Shown piece by piece: positions 17,885 through 25,307 of a DNA stretch of 64,000 nt. Location of the stretch: NCBI GenBank assembly GCA_022041995.1, contig CP074381.1:3596001-3660000 (forward strand). Direction: 5' to 3'. This DNA is from Cupriavidus necator (lineage in GTDB: Bacteria; Pseudomonadota; Gammaproteobacteria; Burkholderiales; Burkholderiaceae). The notes under the pieces are model-generated. The model worked only from the letters and a program-made list of their open reading frames with translations. It searched no databases and was not told where the DNA came from. A program made the translations under genes and the position numbers. Every line of letters starts with the position of its first letter. The stretch's first letter is position 1.

Positions 17885-19526
17885 CGCTGCGCAGAAGCAT
17901 TTCAAGACCTCGAAGGCAGTCCGCCCGCGCGAGCTGTTCGGCGTTTCCAACAGCGCCAAGATCGTCGAAGGCGGCATCCAGCTTGGCGTCGTCAATCTGG
18001 ACAACGTCAAGGACGACACCGAAGCGCTGATCTTCGGCTGCGTCATGCGCTTCCCGCCTGAGGATGAGGTTTACTTCGCGGTCCTGGTGCGTAAGGACAA
18101 GGCCAGCTTCCTGGCACGCCTCGCCGAGATGAAGAAGCTCGGTGCGGCCGCGAAGGCAGCCGGCGCCGAACCTGCCGACCTGCTGTCCGAAGGTACCGAC
18201 GAAGAAGCCCCCGAGGCCCCTGGCGCAACCATCAAGTACAGCGCTCGCAACAACCTCGTTCCGATCTACCTCGCCCGCGACGGGCGGCTCTGGCTGCGCA
18301 ACGCCAAGTTCTGGGACAGCCTTGCCTTCGACATGACGCCCTTTGGCCCGGCGACAGAGCCGGACGAGATCGTCGTCGCGCTCTACCCGCCTACCGCCTC
18401 GGCGCGGCGCAGCTTGCTGGCGCGCGAATTCATCGGCTGGCTTGGCAGTCTGGTCGGCTCGCAGAAGATTCACGAGCTGCCGGTCTGGACCGACACCGCC
18501 ACGCTGAGCCCGGAAATGCGTCGCATGCCGGCAAGCATTCCGGTCGGCGACATCGAAGCTGCCGTCAAGGCGCTCGGCGGGCATTACCCCAACGGCGAGG
18601 TGAAGCGTTTCCACGCGGCGCTAAATTTCCTGCCGCACAAACACTTCGTGATCCTGTCCGGCCTGTCCGGAACGGGCAAGACGCAGCTCGCGCTGAAATA
18701 CGCCAGGGCTGTGCATGGGCTCACCTCGAACACCGACGACGATCCGCTGATCTTCGAATGCCCGGTGCGGCCGGAGTGGACGGACCCGACCGGACTGACC
18801 GGCTATTTCGACGTGCTGACGAACCGCTACGTCGTGCCGACATTCCTGGAGGCCGTGCTGGTGGCGACGGCGCACCGCGAGTCGCCGGTCTTCGTCATCC
18901 TCGACGAGATGAACCTAGCGCGAGTCGAGTACTACCTGTCCGACGTGCTGTCCTGCATGGAGACCCAGGGCCGCCTGCAGCTGCACTCGAACAGCGTGCC
19001 GCTCGAAGGCACGACGGGGGCCAGCATCCGCGCCGAGCTGCCGCTGCCTGCCAACCTGTTCATCATCGGCACCATCAACGTCGATGAAACGACGAATCCG
19101 GTCAGCGACAAAGTCCTCGACCGCGCATCGGTGATCGACATGTCGGCGGTCGATGTGCCGGGCTTCCTAGCTTCGCTCGAAGGCCGCTATCCCGAGCTGA
19201 AGGACGCGCGCGCCGCGTCCGAAGCAAGGCTGACCGAAATCCATGGCCTGATGCAGCAGTACGGGCTCGGCTTCGGCTACCGGCTGATCGAAGAGTTCGT
19301 GCGCTATCACGCCTTCGATGCGGCCAGCCTCAAGAGCCCGGCCGCCGATGTCACCGACCAGCTGCTCGTGCAAAAGGTACTGGTGAAGCTGCGCGGCGCC
19401 GAACGGCAGCGCCCGCTGCTGACCAGCCTCGACAAGGCCTGCGAGGGCCTGCCGCGTGCGAAGGCCTTCGTGCAGAAGCTGCTGGCCGATCTCGATGATT
19501 TCGGCTCCTTCCAGGCGATGCGGTGA
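17850..19526 (+). CDS. McrB-like AAA+ NTPase (restriction motor)
   Basis: A 558-residue protein. Residues 1-230 form an unfamiliar N-terminal domain, probably for DNA or modification recognition. The AAA+ module has Walker A GLSGTGKT (271-278), Walker B VFVILDEMN (347-355) and LFIIGTINVDETT (403-415), which occupies the place of the McrB nucleotide-specificity motif. McrB proteins form hexamers that translocate DNA and drive a partner nuclease, here the next gene. The start lies inside the methyltransferase gene with AGGGAG upstream. Whether it uses GTP like McrB or ATP cannot be seen. McrB-like subunits in methyltransferase-linked systems such as LlaJI or BsuMI are the closest comparison. 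Confidence 0.88.
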   Translation: MNLVERQQRFLDAAQKHFKTSKAVRPRELFGVSNSAKIVEGGIQLGVVNLDNVKDDTEALIFGCVMRFPPEDEVYFAVLVRKDKASFLARLAEMKKLGAAAKAAGAEPADLLSEGTDEEAPEAPGATIKYSARNNLVPIYLARDGRLWLRNAKFWDSLAFDMTPFGPATEPDEIVVALYPPTASARRSLLAREFIGWLGSLVGSQKIHELPVWTDTATLSPEMRRMPASIPVGDIEAAVKALGGHYPNGEVKRFHAALNFLPHKHFVILSGLSGTGKTQLALKYARAVHGLTSNTDDDPLIFECPVRPEWTDPTGLTGYFDVLTNRYVVPTFLEAVLVATAHRESPVFVILDEMNLARVEYYLSDVLSCMETQGRLQLHSNSVPLEGTTGASIRAELPLPANLFIIGTINVDETTNPVSDKVLDRASVIDMSAVDVPGFLASLEGRYPELKDARAASEARLTEIHGLMQQYGLGFGYRLIEEFVRYHAFDAASLKSPAADVTDQLLVQKVLVKLRGAERQRPLLTSLDKACEGLPRAKAFVQKLLADLDDFGSFQAMR

Positions 19527-19529
19527 ACC

Positions 19530-21185
19530 GTGACGGCGCTCTACATCCAGGCCGAGAGCGGCGGACCGGCATGGCAGGTCTGGCCCATGCCGGATGTAGT
19601 ACCGCCCGGCGCGGTGCGGGAAGGGGCGTCCTACCTCTTTGAACTGCGCGACAGTGACGACGCGCTTTCGGCCGACCTGTTGATCGACGATGTGCTGGTC
19701 GAGGCGCTGCGGTCGCGCGAGCCGCGCAAGGCCCGCTGGCGCTGGCAGCCTGGTTTTCATGCCGGCATGGTGGAGGCTGTGCTGCGCGTGCCGGGCATAG
19801 GAACCCGGCGCTTCGAGGTTACGACGGACCCCGACCTGCGCAAGCTGACGCGCGACGACTTCGACGCGATGGTGCGCGAAGTTCTTGAAGACACGTTCGC
19901 CCTGTTCTCGTTGAGCGCATTCCGCAAGGGCATCGCGCGCCAGCCTGGCAACCGCCCACCACCGCTCGCCCGCCTTGAATTCCTGCGGTCGCGGGCCGGT
20001 GCAATCGTGGCGGCAGTCGAAGCCATCGCCCGTGCGCCGCGGCACTTTCTGCGTGCCGAAGACATCACGGTGCCGGCGCACCGTGCCACACGCGCGACCG
20101 GGCCCGAGATCATCAAGTCCTTCAGGTCGGGCGCGGTCCGCACCGAGACCGTCACCCCGTCACGGCTGCCGACGGCGCTCAAAGGGCGTCTGCCCGCGCA
20201 GATCACGGTGCGGCAGCGCCGGAACAGCGTAGACATCCCGGAACATCGGCAGATCAAAGCCTGCCTGCGCTCCTGGTCTGCGTGGCTCGGCGGCGTCGCC
20301 GAGGTGCTGGCCAAAGCAGGTGGCACAAACGATGCAGAGGTCGTCAGCACAGCTGGCAGTTGGGCCGTGCGCGCGCGGCGTATCGCGCGACTCCTGAACG
20401 ATGCCGCGTCGGCCGGCTTCATGACCGAAGTCGGTGAGGGGCCAGCACTCCTGCGCATGTCCTCGCTATTCCGCAACGACCCGGTCTATCAGCGCTTCTA
20501 CCGGCTCTGGCAAGACATGAATCTCGGGCTCGCCGCGCTGTTCGGCGACTTCCTGCAGATGCCACTGGCCCGGACCTATGAGCTGTACGAGCTGTGGTGC
20601 TTTCTGCGCCTGCTGCGCGCGGCCGTTGAGGAATATGGCGCCTCAGATGTTGACCTGAGTAACCTGTTCCTTAGCGAAACGGGTGGCGGCGTGACGATCG
20701 CGGCCGGCGCCATCACGGTGCCGATCGGCGGCGACCGCGTGCTGTGCTTTCAGCGGCAGTACCGCGAATACTGGGTGGAGGACAGCCGCGAAGGCAGCTT
20801 CAGCCGGACGATGGTGCCCGATGTCGTGCTGGCGGGCAGCGACCTGGGCGGCCCGGAGCGGCGCGTCATCGTGCTCGATGCCAAGTACCGGATCAATGAC
20901 GGCCTCAATGACGCCCTGAATTCGATCCACACCTACCGCGACGCACTCGTGCAGGAGGTGACAAGCGGTCGGACCGAAGGGATCGTCACTGCCGCCTATC
21001 TGCTGACCCCACATGTGCCGGCGGGCCTGCAGGCGGATTTCAAAGCCACACCCGTGCCAGGCCGGCTCTTCCATCCGGAGTACCGCGAGAAATTCCACTT
21101 CGGCGCTGTGACGCTTCGTCCCGGCATGTCGGGCGAAGAGCTGCGCAGCTGTCTGCGCACCATCGTTGCAGACGCTGGGGCGTGA
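19530..21185 (+). CDS. DUF2357-type protein with PD-(D/E)XK nuclease site (McrC-like role)
   Basis: A 551-residue protein starting at GTG, 3 bases after the McrB-like gene. Residues 1-260 match my memory of the DUF2357 N-terminal domain. Residues 345-470 hold the nuclease fold: RTYELYELWCFLRL (helix with a conserved Glu), MVPDVV with Asp431, and VIVLDAKYRI with Asp450 and Lys452, which together make the D-(x)n-DxK catalytic triad. It is the presumed cutting partner of the McrB-like motor, corresponding to McrC. The GTG start and tight spacing indicate coupled translation. Confidence 0.85.
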   Translation: MTALYIQAESGGPAWQVWPMPDVVPPGAVREGASYLFELRDSDDALSADLLIDDVLVEALRSREPRKARWRWQPGFHAGMVEAVLRVPGIGTRRFEVTTDPDLRKLTRDDFDAMVREVLEDTFALFSLSAFRKGIARQPGNRPPPLARLEFLRSRAGAIVAAVEAIARAPRHFLRAEDITVPAHRATRATGPEIIKSFRSGAVRTETVTPSRLPTALKGRLPAQITVRQRRNSVDIPEHRQIKACLRSWSAWLGGVAEVLAKAGGTNDAEVVSTAGSWAVRARRIARLLNDAASAGFMTEVGEGPALLRMSSLFRNDPVYQRFYRLWQDMNLGLAALFGDFLQMPLARTYELYELWCFLRLLRAAVEEYGASDVDLSNLFLSETGGGVTIAAGAITVPIGGDRVLCFQRQYREYWVEDSREGSFSRTMVPDVVLAGSDLGGPERRVIVLDAKYRINDGLNDALNSIHTYRDALVQEVTSGRTEGIVTAAYLLTPHVPAGLQADFKATPVPGRLFHPEYREKFHFGAVTLRPGMSGEELRSCLRTIVADAGA

Positions 21186-21677
21186 ATGGCCGACGTGCTG
21201 ACACCCGAGCAGCGCAAGCTGAACATGAGCCGCATCCGGGGCAAGGACACAAAGCCCGAGATGCTGATCCGTCGCGGCCTGCACGCACGGGGGCTGCGCT
21301 ATCGGTTGCATGACCGGTCGCTGCCCGGCCGGCCCGATCTGGTGTTTCCAAAGTACCGCACTGCTGTTTTCATTCATGGCTGCTTCTGGCACGCGCACGG
21401 CTGCGCGCTGTCAAAGCTGCCGGCAACACGACAAGACTTCTGGCAGGCCAAGTTAGGGGCCAACGCCGCACGCGACCAAAAGGCGGTCGATGCGCTGCGG
21501 GCCGGCGGTTGGCGCGTGCTGGTGATCTGGGAATGCGCGCTGCGCGGGGCAGCGCGACAGAATGAATCGGTTGTGCTTGAACGGGCCGCCGGCTTCATTG
21601 AAGGTACCGACATGGGCCTTCTCGAAATCGCAGCCGTGGGCGCCGTCAACGCTGGATCGGAGGCGCACGATGCATGA
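21186..21677 (+). CDS. vsr: Very short patch repair endonuclease Vsr
   Basis: A 163-residue Vsr family endonuclease. Asp51 in GRPDLVF is the catalytic residue. HGCFWHAHGC (64-73) supplies His64, Cys66, His69, His71 and Cys73, matching the active-site and zinc positions of the E. coli enzyme as I remember it. The N-terminal MSRIRGKDTKPE is also canonical. It nicks at T:G mismatches arising from deamination of 5-methylcytosine and so pairs with the C5 methyltransferase of this operon. It follows the nuclease gene with no gap and overlaps the next gene by 8 bases. Confidence 0.95.
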   Translation: MADVLTPEQRKLNMSRIRGKDTKPEMLIRRGLHARGLRYRLHDRSLPGRPDLVFPKYRTAVFIHGCFWHAHGCALSKLPATRQDFWQAKLGANAARDQKAVDALRAGGWRVLVIWECALRGAARQNESVVLERAAGFIEGTDMGLLEIAAVGAVNAGSEAHDA

Positions 21678-22182
21678 ACTTTCAGGCTTGCTCGGCACCG
21701 CCGCAGCGGGGGTGGCACCTGAATATTTCCTGCTGCCGATTCATGGTGCGGACCCGGTCTACCGCGAGCGCGTCTATTGCTACGAGCTTTATCACCAGAT
21801 GCGGCGGCTGTGGCCGGCGGACAGCCACTATCGACTCAATGGTGAGATCGACAAACGGTCGCACCCGTACTTTGCCGACGGCGCGGCCCCGAAGCCGGAC
21901 TTTCTGGTGCATGAGCCCGGCACGGGGAACAATCATGCGATCTTCGAGGTGAAATCCGCTTTGGGGTCCGAGGACGGAACGATCAAGGATTTCAAGACGC
22001 TTCTGCACTTCAGGCATCAGCTCGGATACGTGCGTGCGATCTACCTGATCTACGGCGCCTCGCCCGCCGAAGCGCTCGCAAAGTTGCAACGCCTCGGTCT
22101 GATGGACCAGCTGGCTGCCGTTGAACTGTGGGTGCACCCGGAAGCGGGCATGCCGGCGGAACGCGTCGCACCGGCCGGTTGA
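21670..22182 (+). CDS. Small PD-(D/E)XK-like protein of unknown function
   Basis: A 170-residue protein starting at the ATG overlapping the end of vsr. KPDFLVHEPGTGNNHAIFEVK (first 20 shown as far as EV; Asp77, Glu93, Lys95) fits a PD-(D/E)XK core, preceded by a helix RVYCYELYHQMRRLW with a conserved-looking Glu39. This is the size of a bare nuclease domain. I do not recognise the family. It may be a second nuclease, a specificity factor for the McrB-like complex, or a partner of the following ATPase, to which it is joined by a 31-base gap. Confidence 0.6.
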   Translation: MHELSGLLGTAAAGVAPEYFLLPIHGADPVYRERVYCYELYHQMRRLWPADSHYRLNGEIDKRSHPYFADGAAPKPDFLVHEPGTGNNHAIFEVKSALGSEDGTIKDFKTLLHFRHQLGYVRAIYLIYGASPAEALAKLQRLGLMDQLAAVELWVHPEAGMPAERVAPAG

Positions 22183-22213
22183 AGAGCGACAGCAAGACAG
22201 GGAAGGGACAAAA

Positions 22214-24838
22214 ATGCAAAAGCCCACCATGCCGCAAAAGACGGTCTTGGAAACGATTCTGGAATGGTCACAGGGTCGCCCGCTCTGGCAGCGTGACGCC
22301 TTACGGCGCATCATCGGGCAGGGCCGCGTGACCCAAGAGGATGTGGCCGAGCTGGTCGAGCTGTGCAAGGTGGGCCACGGTGCCCCTGCAGGCCAGCTCG
22401 TCGCCGTGCCGCTGGCAAAGGAGCATCTTCCCGCTACACCGGGCGAAGGTGCCGCGCTTACGTTGGTATCGGTGGCCGGTGTGCGCGGCGCAAACAACCT
22501 CGCGCCCGGTCAGACGCTGAATTTCGAGCCGAAGGGCATCACGATCGTCTATGGCGATAACGGCGCGGGCAAGTCGGGCTATGCGCGCATCCTGAAGCGT
22601 GCCTGCCGTGCGCGCCACGCCGGGAAGATCGAGGCCAACGTCTACGACAACCAGGCCCCGACGGTCGCAAGCGCTGACATGACCTACGGCGTCGGTGGTG
22701 TTGTGCAGCCGGTCGAGCGCTGGCAGGACAGCCCCCAGCCGCATGCCGTTCTTTCGGCGGCCAGTGTCTTCGACAGCGACTGTGCGGCCGTGCACATCCG
22801 CGAGAAGAACGAAGTCGCCTTCCGTCCGTTTGGCCTCGATGTACCGGACGAACTGGCTGCCGCCTGTCAGGCTGTCAAGGACGCTCTGGCGGCCGAGCAA
22901 AAGCAGCTTGAGAAAGCACGCAGTCCGATCTTCGCGACGCCGACCTGGAAGGCAACCACGGCTGTGGGCAAGACCCTCGCCGCGCTGAACGCCACTACCG
23001 ACGCAAAGAAGGTTGAAGCCTTGGCAACCCTTACGGCTGAAGAGGCAGCCCGGCTTGAGCGCCTGCGGGAAGACTTGTCGAAGAATCCGACGAAGGCGGC
23101 AGCTGAGCAAACCGTCAAGGCCGACAACGTCAAGCGGCTCATGGAAGCGGCGAACGGTGTCGCAGCCAAGACCACCGACCAAGCACTGCTTTCAGTCTTC
23201 ACAGCGGCTAAAGAAGCTCTGCTGAAGCGCGAGGCCGCGCGTCTGGCTGCCGACAAGGCGTTTGCCGGTGAGCCGCTGGCCGGCGTTGGTGGCGAAGTGT
23301 GGCGAGCGCTGTGGGACAGCGCCCGCCGTTACTCGACCGAAGTCGCATATCCCGGACAGCCGTTTCCACCGTCAGCCGGCGATGCGCATTGCATGCTCTG
23401 CCAGCAGCCGCTGGGAGATGAGGCACGGACGCGCATGACCCGCTTCGATGACTTCATCAGGAAGGATACGGAACGGCTGGCAGGCGAGGCCGAACGGGCC
23501 GCGCTGACTGCACGTCAGGCCGTGGCAGCCGGGACCATCGGCACGCGGGCCGTCAAGGCCAGTCTGGACGAACTTGGAATTCAGAACCCAGCGTTGCAAA
23601 AGCAGACACGCCGCTTCATCGCAGCAGCAAGACTGCGGCGTCACGCTCTTCTGAAGGGGCTAGGCGGCGACGAGCTGACGCTTCCACCCGTCCCGCCGTC
23701 ACCAGCCGCCGACCTCGGCCAGCTCGAAACCACGCTTCGCGACTACGCCGCCGAGCTGCGCAAGTCGGCGGGTGCGGACGAACGAAAAAAGCTCGAGGCG
23801 GACTTTGCCGAGCTGAGCGACCGCGCTCTGCTTGCCGGCATGCTTCCGGTCGTCACAGATGAACTCCAGCGGTTGAAGACCATTCGCTTCCTGACCGAGT
23901 GCGCGGGCGATACGGCGACAAACACCATCACGAAGATGGGCAACGATATCGCCGACACCGCGATCACGCCGAAGCTGCGAGACAGGTTTCAGGAGGAGAT
24001 CACCAAGCTGGCCGCTGAAAAGGTCAGGGTCGAAATCGTGCGCTCGGGCGGTAAGTACGGGTCACCGCAATATCAGGTGCGCCTCTTCGCCAACCCGGAC
24101 GCAAAGGTCCATGAGGTTTTAAGCGAGGGCGAGAAGACCTGCGTTGCACTCGCAGCGTTCTTGACCGAACTCGCTACCGCCGCGCACCGCTCGGCTCTGG
24201 TCTTCGATGACCCCGTGTCATCGCTGGATCACCGCTGGCGCGGGCAAGTGGCCAAGCGACTTGTTGAAGAAGCTGGGAACCGCCAAGTCATCGTCTTCAC
24301 GCACGACTTGGTGTTCGTCAACGATCTGAACGATCTCGCGACGAAGGCGGGCAGGCCGCTCCGTCTCTCAACGCTGAGCCGTGGTGCCGCAGGCGCCGGC
24401 ATGGTCTCTGATGGCTTGCCATGGAAGGCCCAGGGAGTCGAGGACCGCATCGACAAGCTTGAGAAGGCGGCTCGGGCAGCCAAGGTGCTCCACGACAACA
24501 ATCAGGACGACGAATACGCCATCGAAGTGGCGAAGCTCTACAACGCACTTCGTGCGTCCTGGGAGCGCGGCCTGGAGGACATCGCCTTCTTCCGGGTTGT
24601 GCAGAGACATCGTGACTACATCAATGCCAAAGACCTCAAGAAGGTGAGCGTTCTCACAGAGGCCGACTGTGACGCATTCGCAGTTGGATACAAGAAGTGT
24701 TGCGACATTGTCGATGCGCACGACCCTTCGGCTGGCCGGAATGCTTCCCCACCCCCACCTGCGGATGTACTGCTCGACCTTCAGGCCCTCAAGGACTGGG
24801 CTGCTTCGTTACGAGCGCGGCAGAAACAGGTAGCCTAA
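22214..24838 (+). CDS. Zinc-hook AAA_13 ATPase, RloC/PrrC-like candidate anticodon nuclease
   Basis: An 874-residue SMC-like ABC ATPase from the ATG at 22214 (ribosome site GGGAAGGG). Walker A is GDNGAGKS (114-121), the signature is LSEGEKT (636-642), Walker B ALVFDDPVSSLD (661-672) and the switch His697 (VIVFTHD). Coiled coils at about 215-600 are broken by CMLC at 393-396, a zinc-hook-like CxxC. The C-terminal part has Arg780 and Glu784 (LRASWE) and His836 (DAHDP), a possible R-x3-E...H set like that of PrrC/RloC nucleases, though the spacing to His is longer than I recall for PrrC. RloC and PrrC cut tRNA anticodon loops when host restriction is inhibited. The nuclease function is inferred. 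Confidence 0.7.
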   Translation: MQKPTMPQKTVLETILEWSQGRPLWQRDALRRIIGQGRVTQEDVAELVELCKVGHGAPAGQLVAVPLAKEHLPATPGEGAALTLVSVAGVRGANNLAPGQTLNFEPKGITIVYGDNGAGKSGYARILKRACRARHAGKIEANVYDNQAPTVASADMTYGVGGVVQPVERWQDSPQPHAVLSAASVFDSDCAAVHIREKNEVAFRPFGLDVPDELAAACQAVKDALAAEQKQLEKARSPIFATPTWKATTAVGKTLAALNATTDAKKVEALATLTAEEAARLERLREDLSKNPTKAAAEQTVKADNVKRLMEAANGVAAKTTDQALLSVFTAAKEALLKREAARLAADKAFAGEPLAGVGGEVWRALWDSARRYSTEVAYPGQPFPPSAGDAHCMLCQQPLGDEARTRMTRFDDFIRKDTERLAGEAERAALTARQAVAAGTIGTRAVKASLDELGIQNPALQKQTRRFIAAARLRRHALLKGLGGDELTLPPVPPSPAADLGQLETTLRDYAAELRKSAGADERKKLEADFAELSDRALLAGMLPVVTDELQRLKTIRFLTECAGDTATNTITKMGNDIADTAITPKLRDRFQEEITKLAAEKVRVEIVRSGGKYGSPQYQVRLFANPDAKVHEVLSEGEKTCVALAAFLTELATAAHRSALVFDDPVSSLDHRWRGQVAKRLVEEAGNRQVIVFTHDLVFVNDLNDLATKAGRPLRLSTLSRGAAGAGMVSDGLPWKAQGVEDRIDKLEKAARAAKVLHDNNQDDEYAIEVAKLYNALRASWERGLEDIAFFRVVQRHRDYINAKDLKKVSVLTEADCDAFAVGYKKCCDIVDAHDPSAGRNASPPPPADVLLDLQALKDWAASLRARQKQVA

Positions 24839-24842
24839 GGGC

Positions 24843-25307
24843 CTATGCCTGCCCGCCTCGCTCATTCGCTGCGATCAATTGAACGCGAGTCGCGGCAAGC
24901 ACAGTGGCTCGGACCTCCTCGGCGTAGACGATGACCTGCGCGCCGTCATTTGCTTCGACCCGGACCATGTCGCGGTTGGACGCCAAAAACTCTGTCCGCA
25001 GCGACCGTCCGATGTCGGCTAACGCAACGGAGTCGATCTCGCCTTGCAGATCATCCTGCTTACCCACCCGGCGGTACTCAGGCGGGATATAGACCAGTTC
25101 AAGGCCCGAATCGGACAGGAGGCCCTGTAGACATACCACTCCGTGCGCTCGGGTCAAGATCGACTGCAAGGCAGCAAAGGTGCTTGCAATTCGTGCAAGG
25201 CTGGAATTCGGGTGACAACGAGCAGCGATCCAGCGCGCACCGACGGCAAGCTCAATGGCCGAAAACCCAACTGGCAGTTGAGGTGTGAGTGTTTCAGCGC
25301 GCGCCAT
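24843..25307 (-). CDS. Hypothetical protein, third gene of the mobilization operon
   Basis: A 154-residue protein. Its ATG overlaps the relaxase stop codon by 1 base (TGATG), so it is translationally coupled to the relaxase. It has no signal peptide, membrane segment or motif I can name; residues 65-130 appear to be a mixed alpha/beta domain. It converges with the zinc-hook ATPase gene with a 4-base gap and marks the right end of the defence block. A role in mobilization is inferred only from coupling. Confidence 0.6.
   Translation of the reverse strand: MARAETLTPQLPVGFSAIELAVGARWIAARCHPNSSLARIASTFAALQSILTRAHGVVCLQGLLSDSGLELVYIPPEYRRVGKQDDLQGEIDSVALADIGRSLRTEFLASNRDMVRVEANDGAQVIVYAEEVRATVLAATRVQLIAANERGGQA

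Noticed and set aside
16139-24838. A canonical BREX, DISARM or type I restriction system
   Set aside because: No PglX/PglZ/BrxC, no DrmA/B helicase, and no HsdS/HsdR genes; the methyltransferase is a C5 enzyme and the motor is McrB-like.
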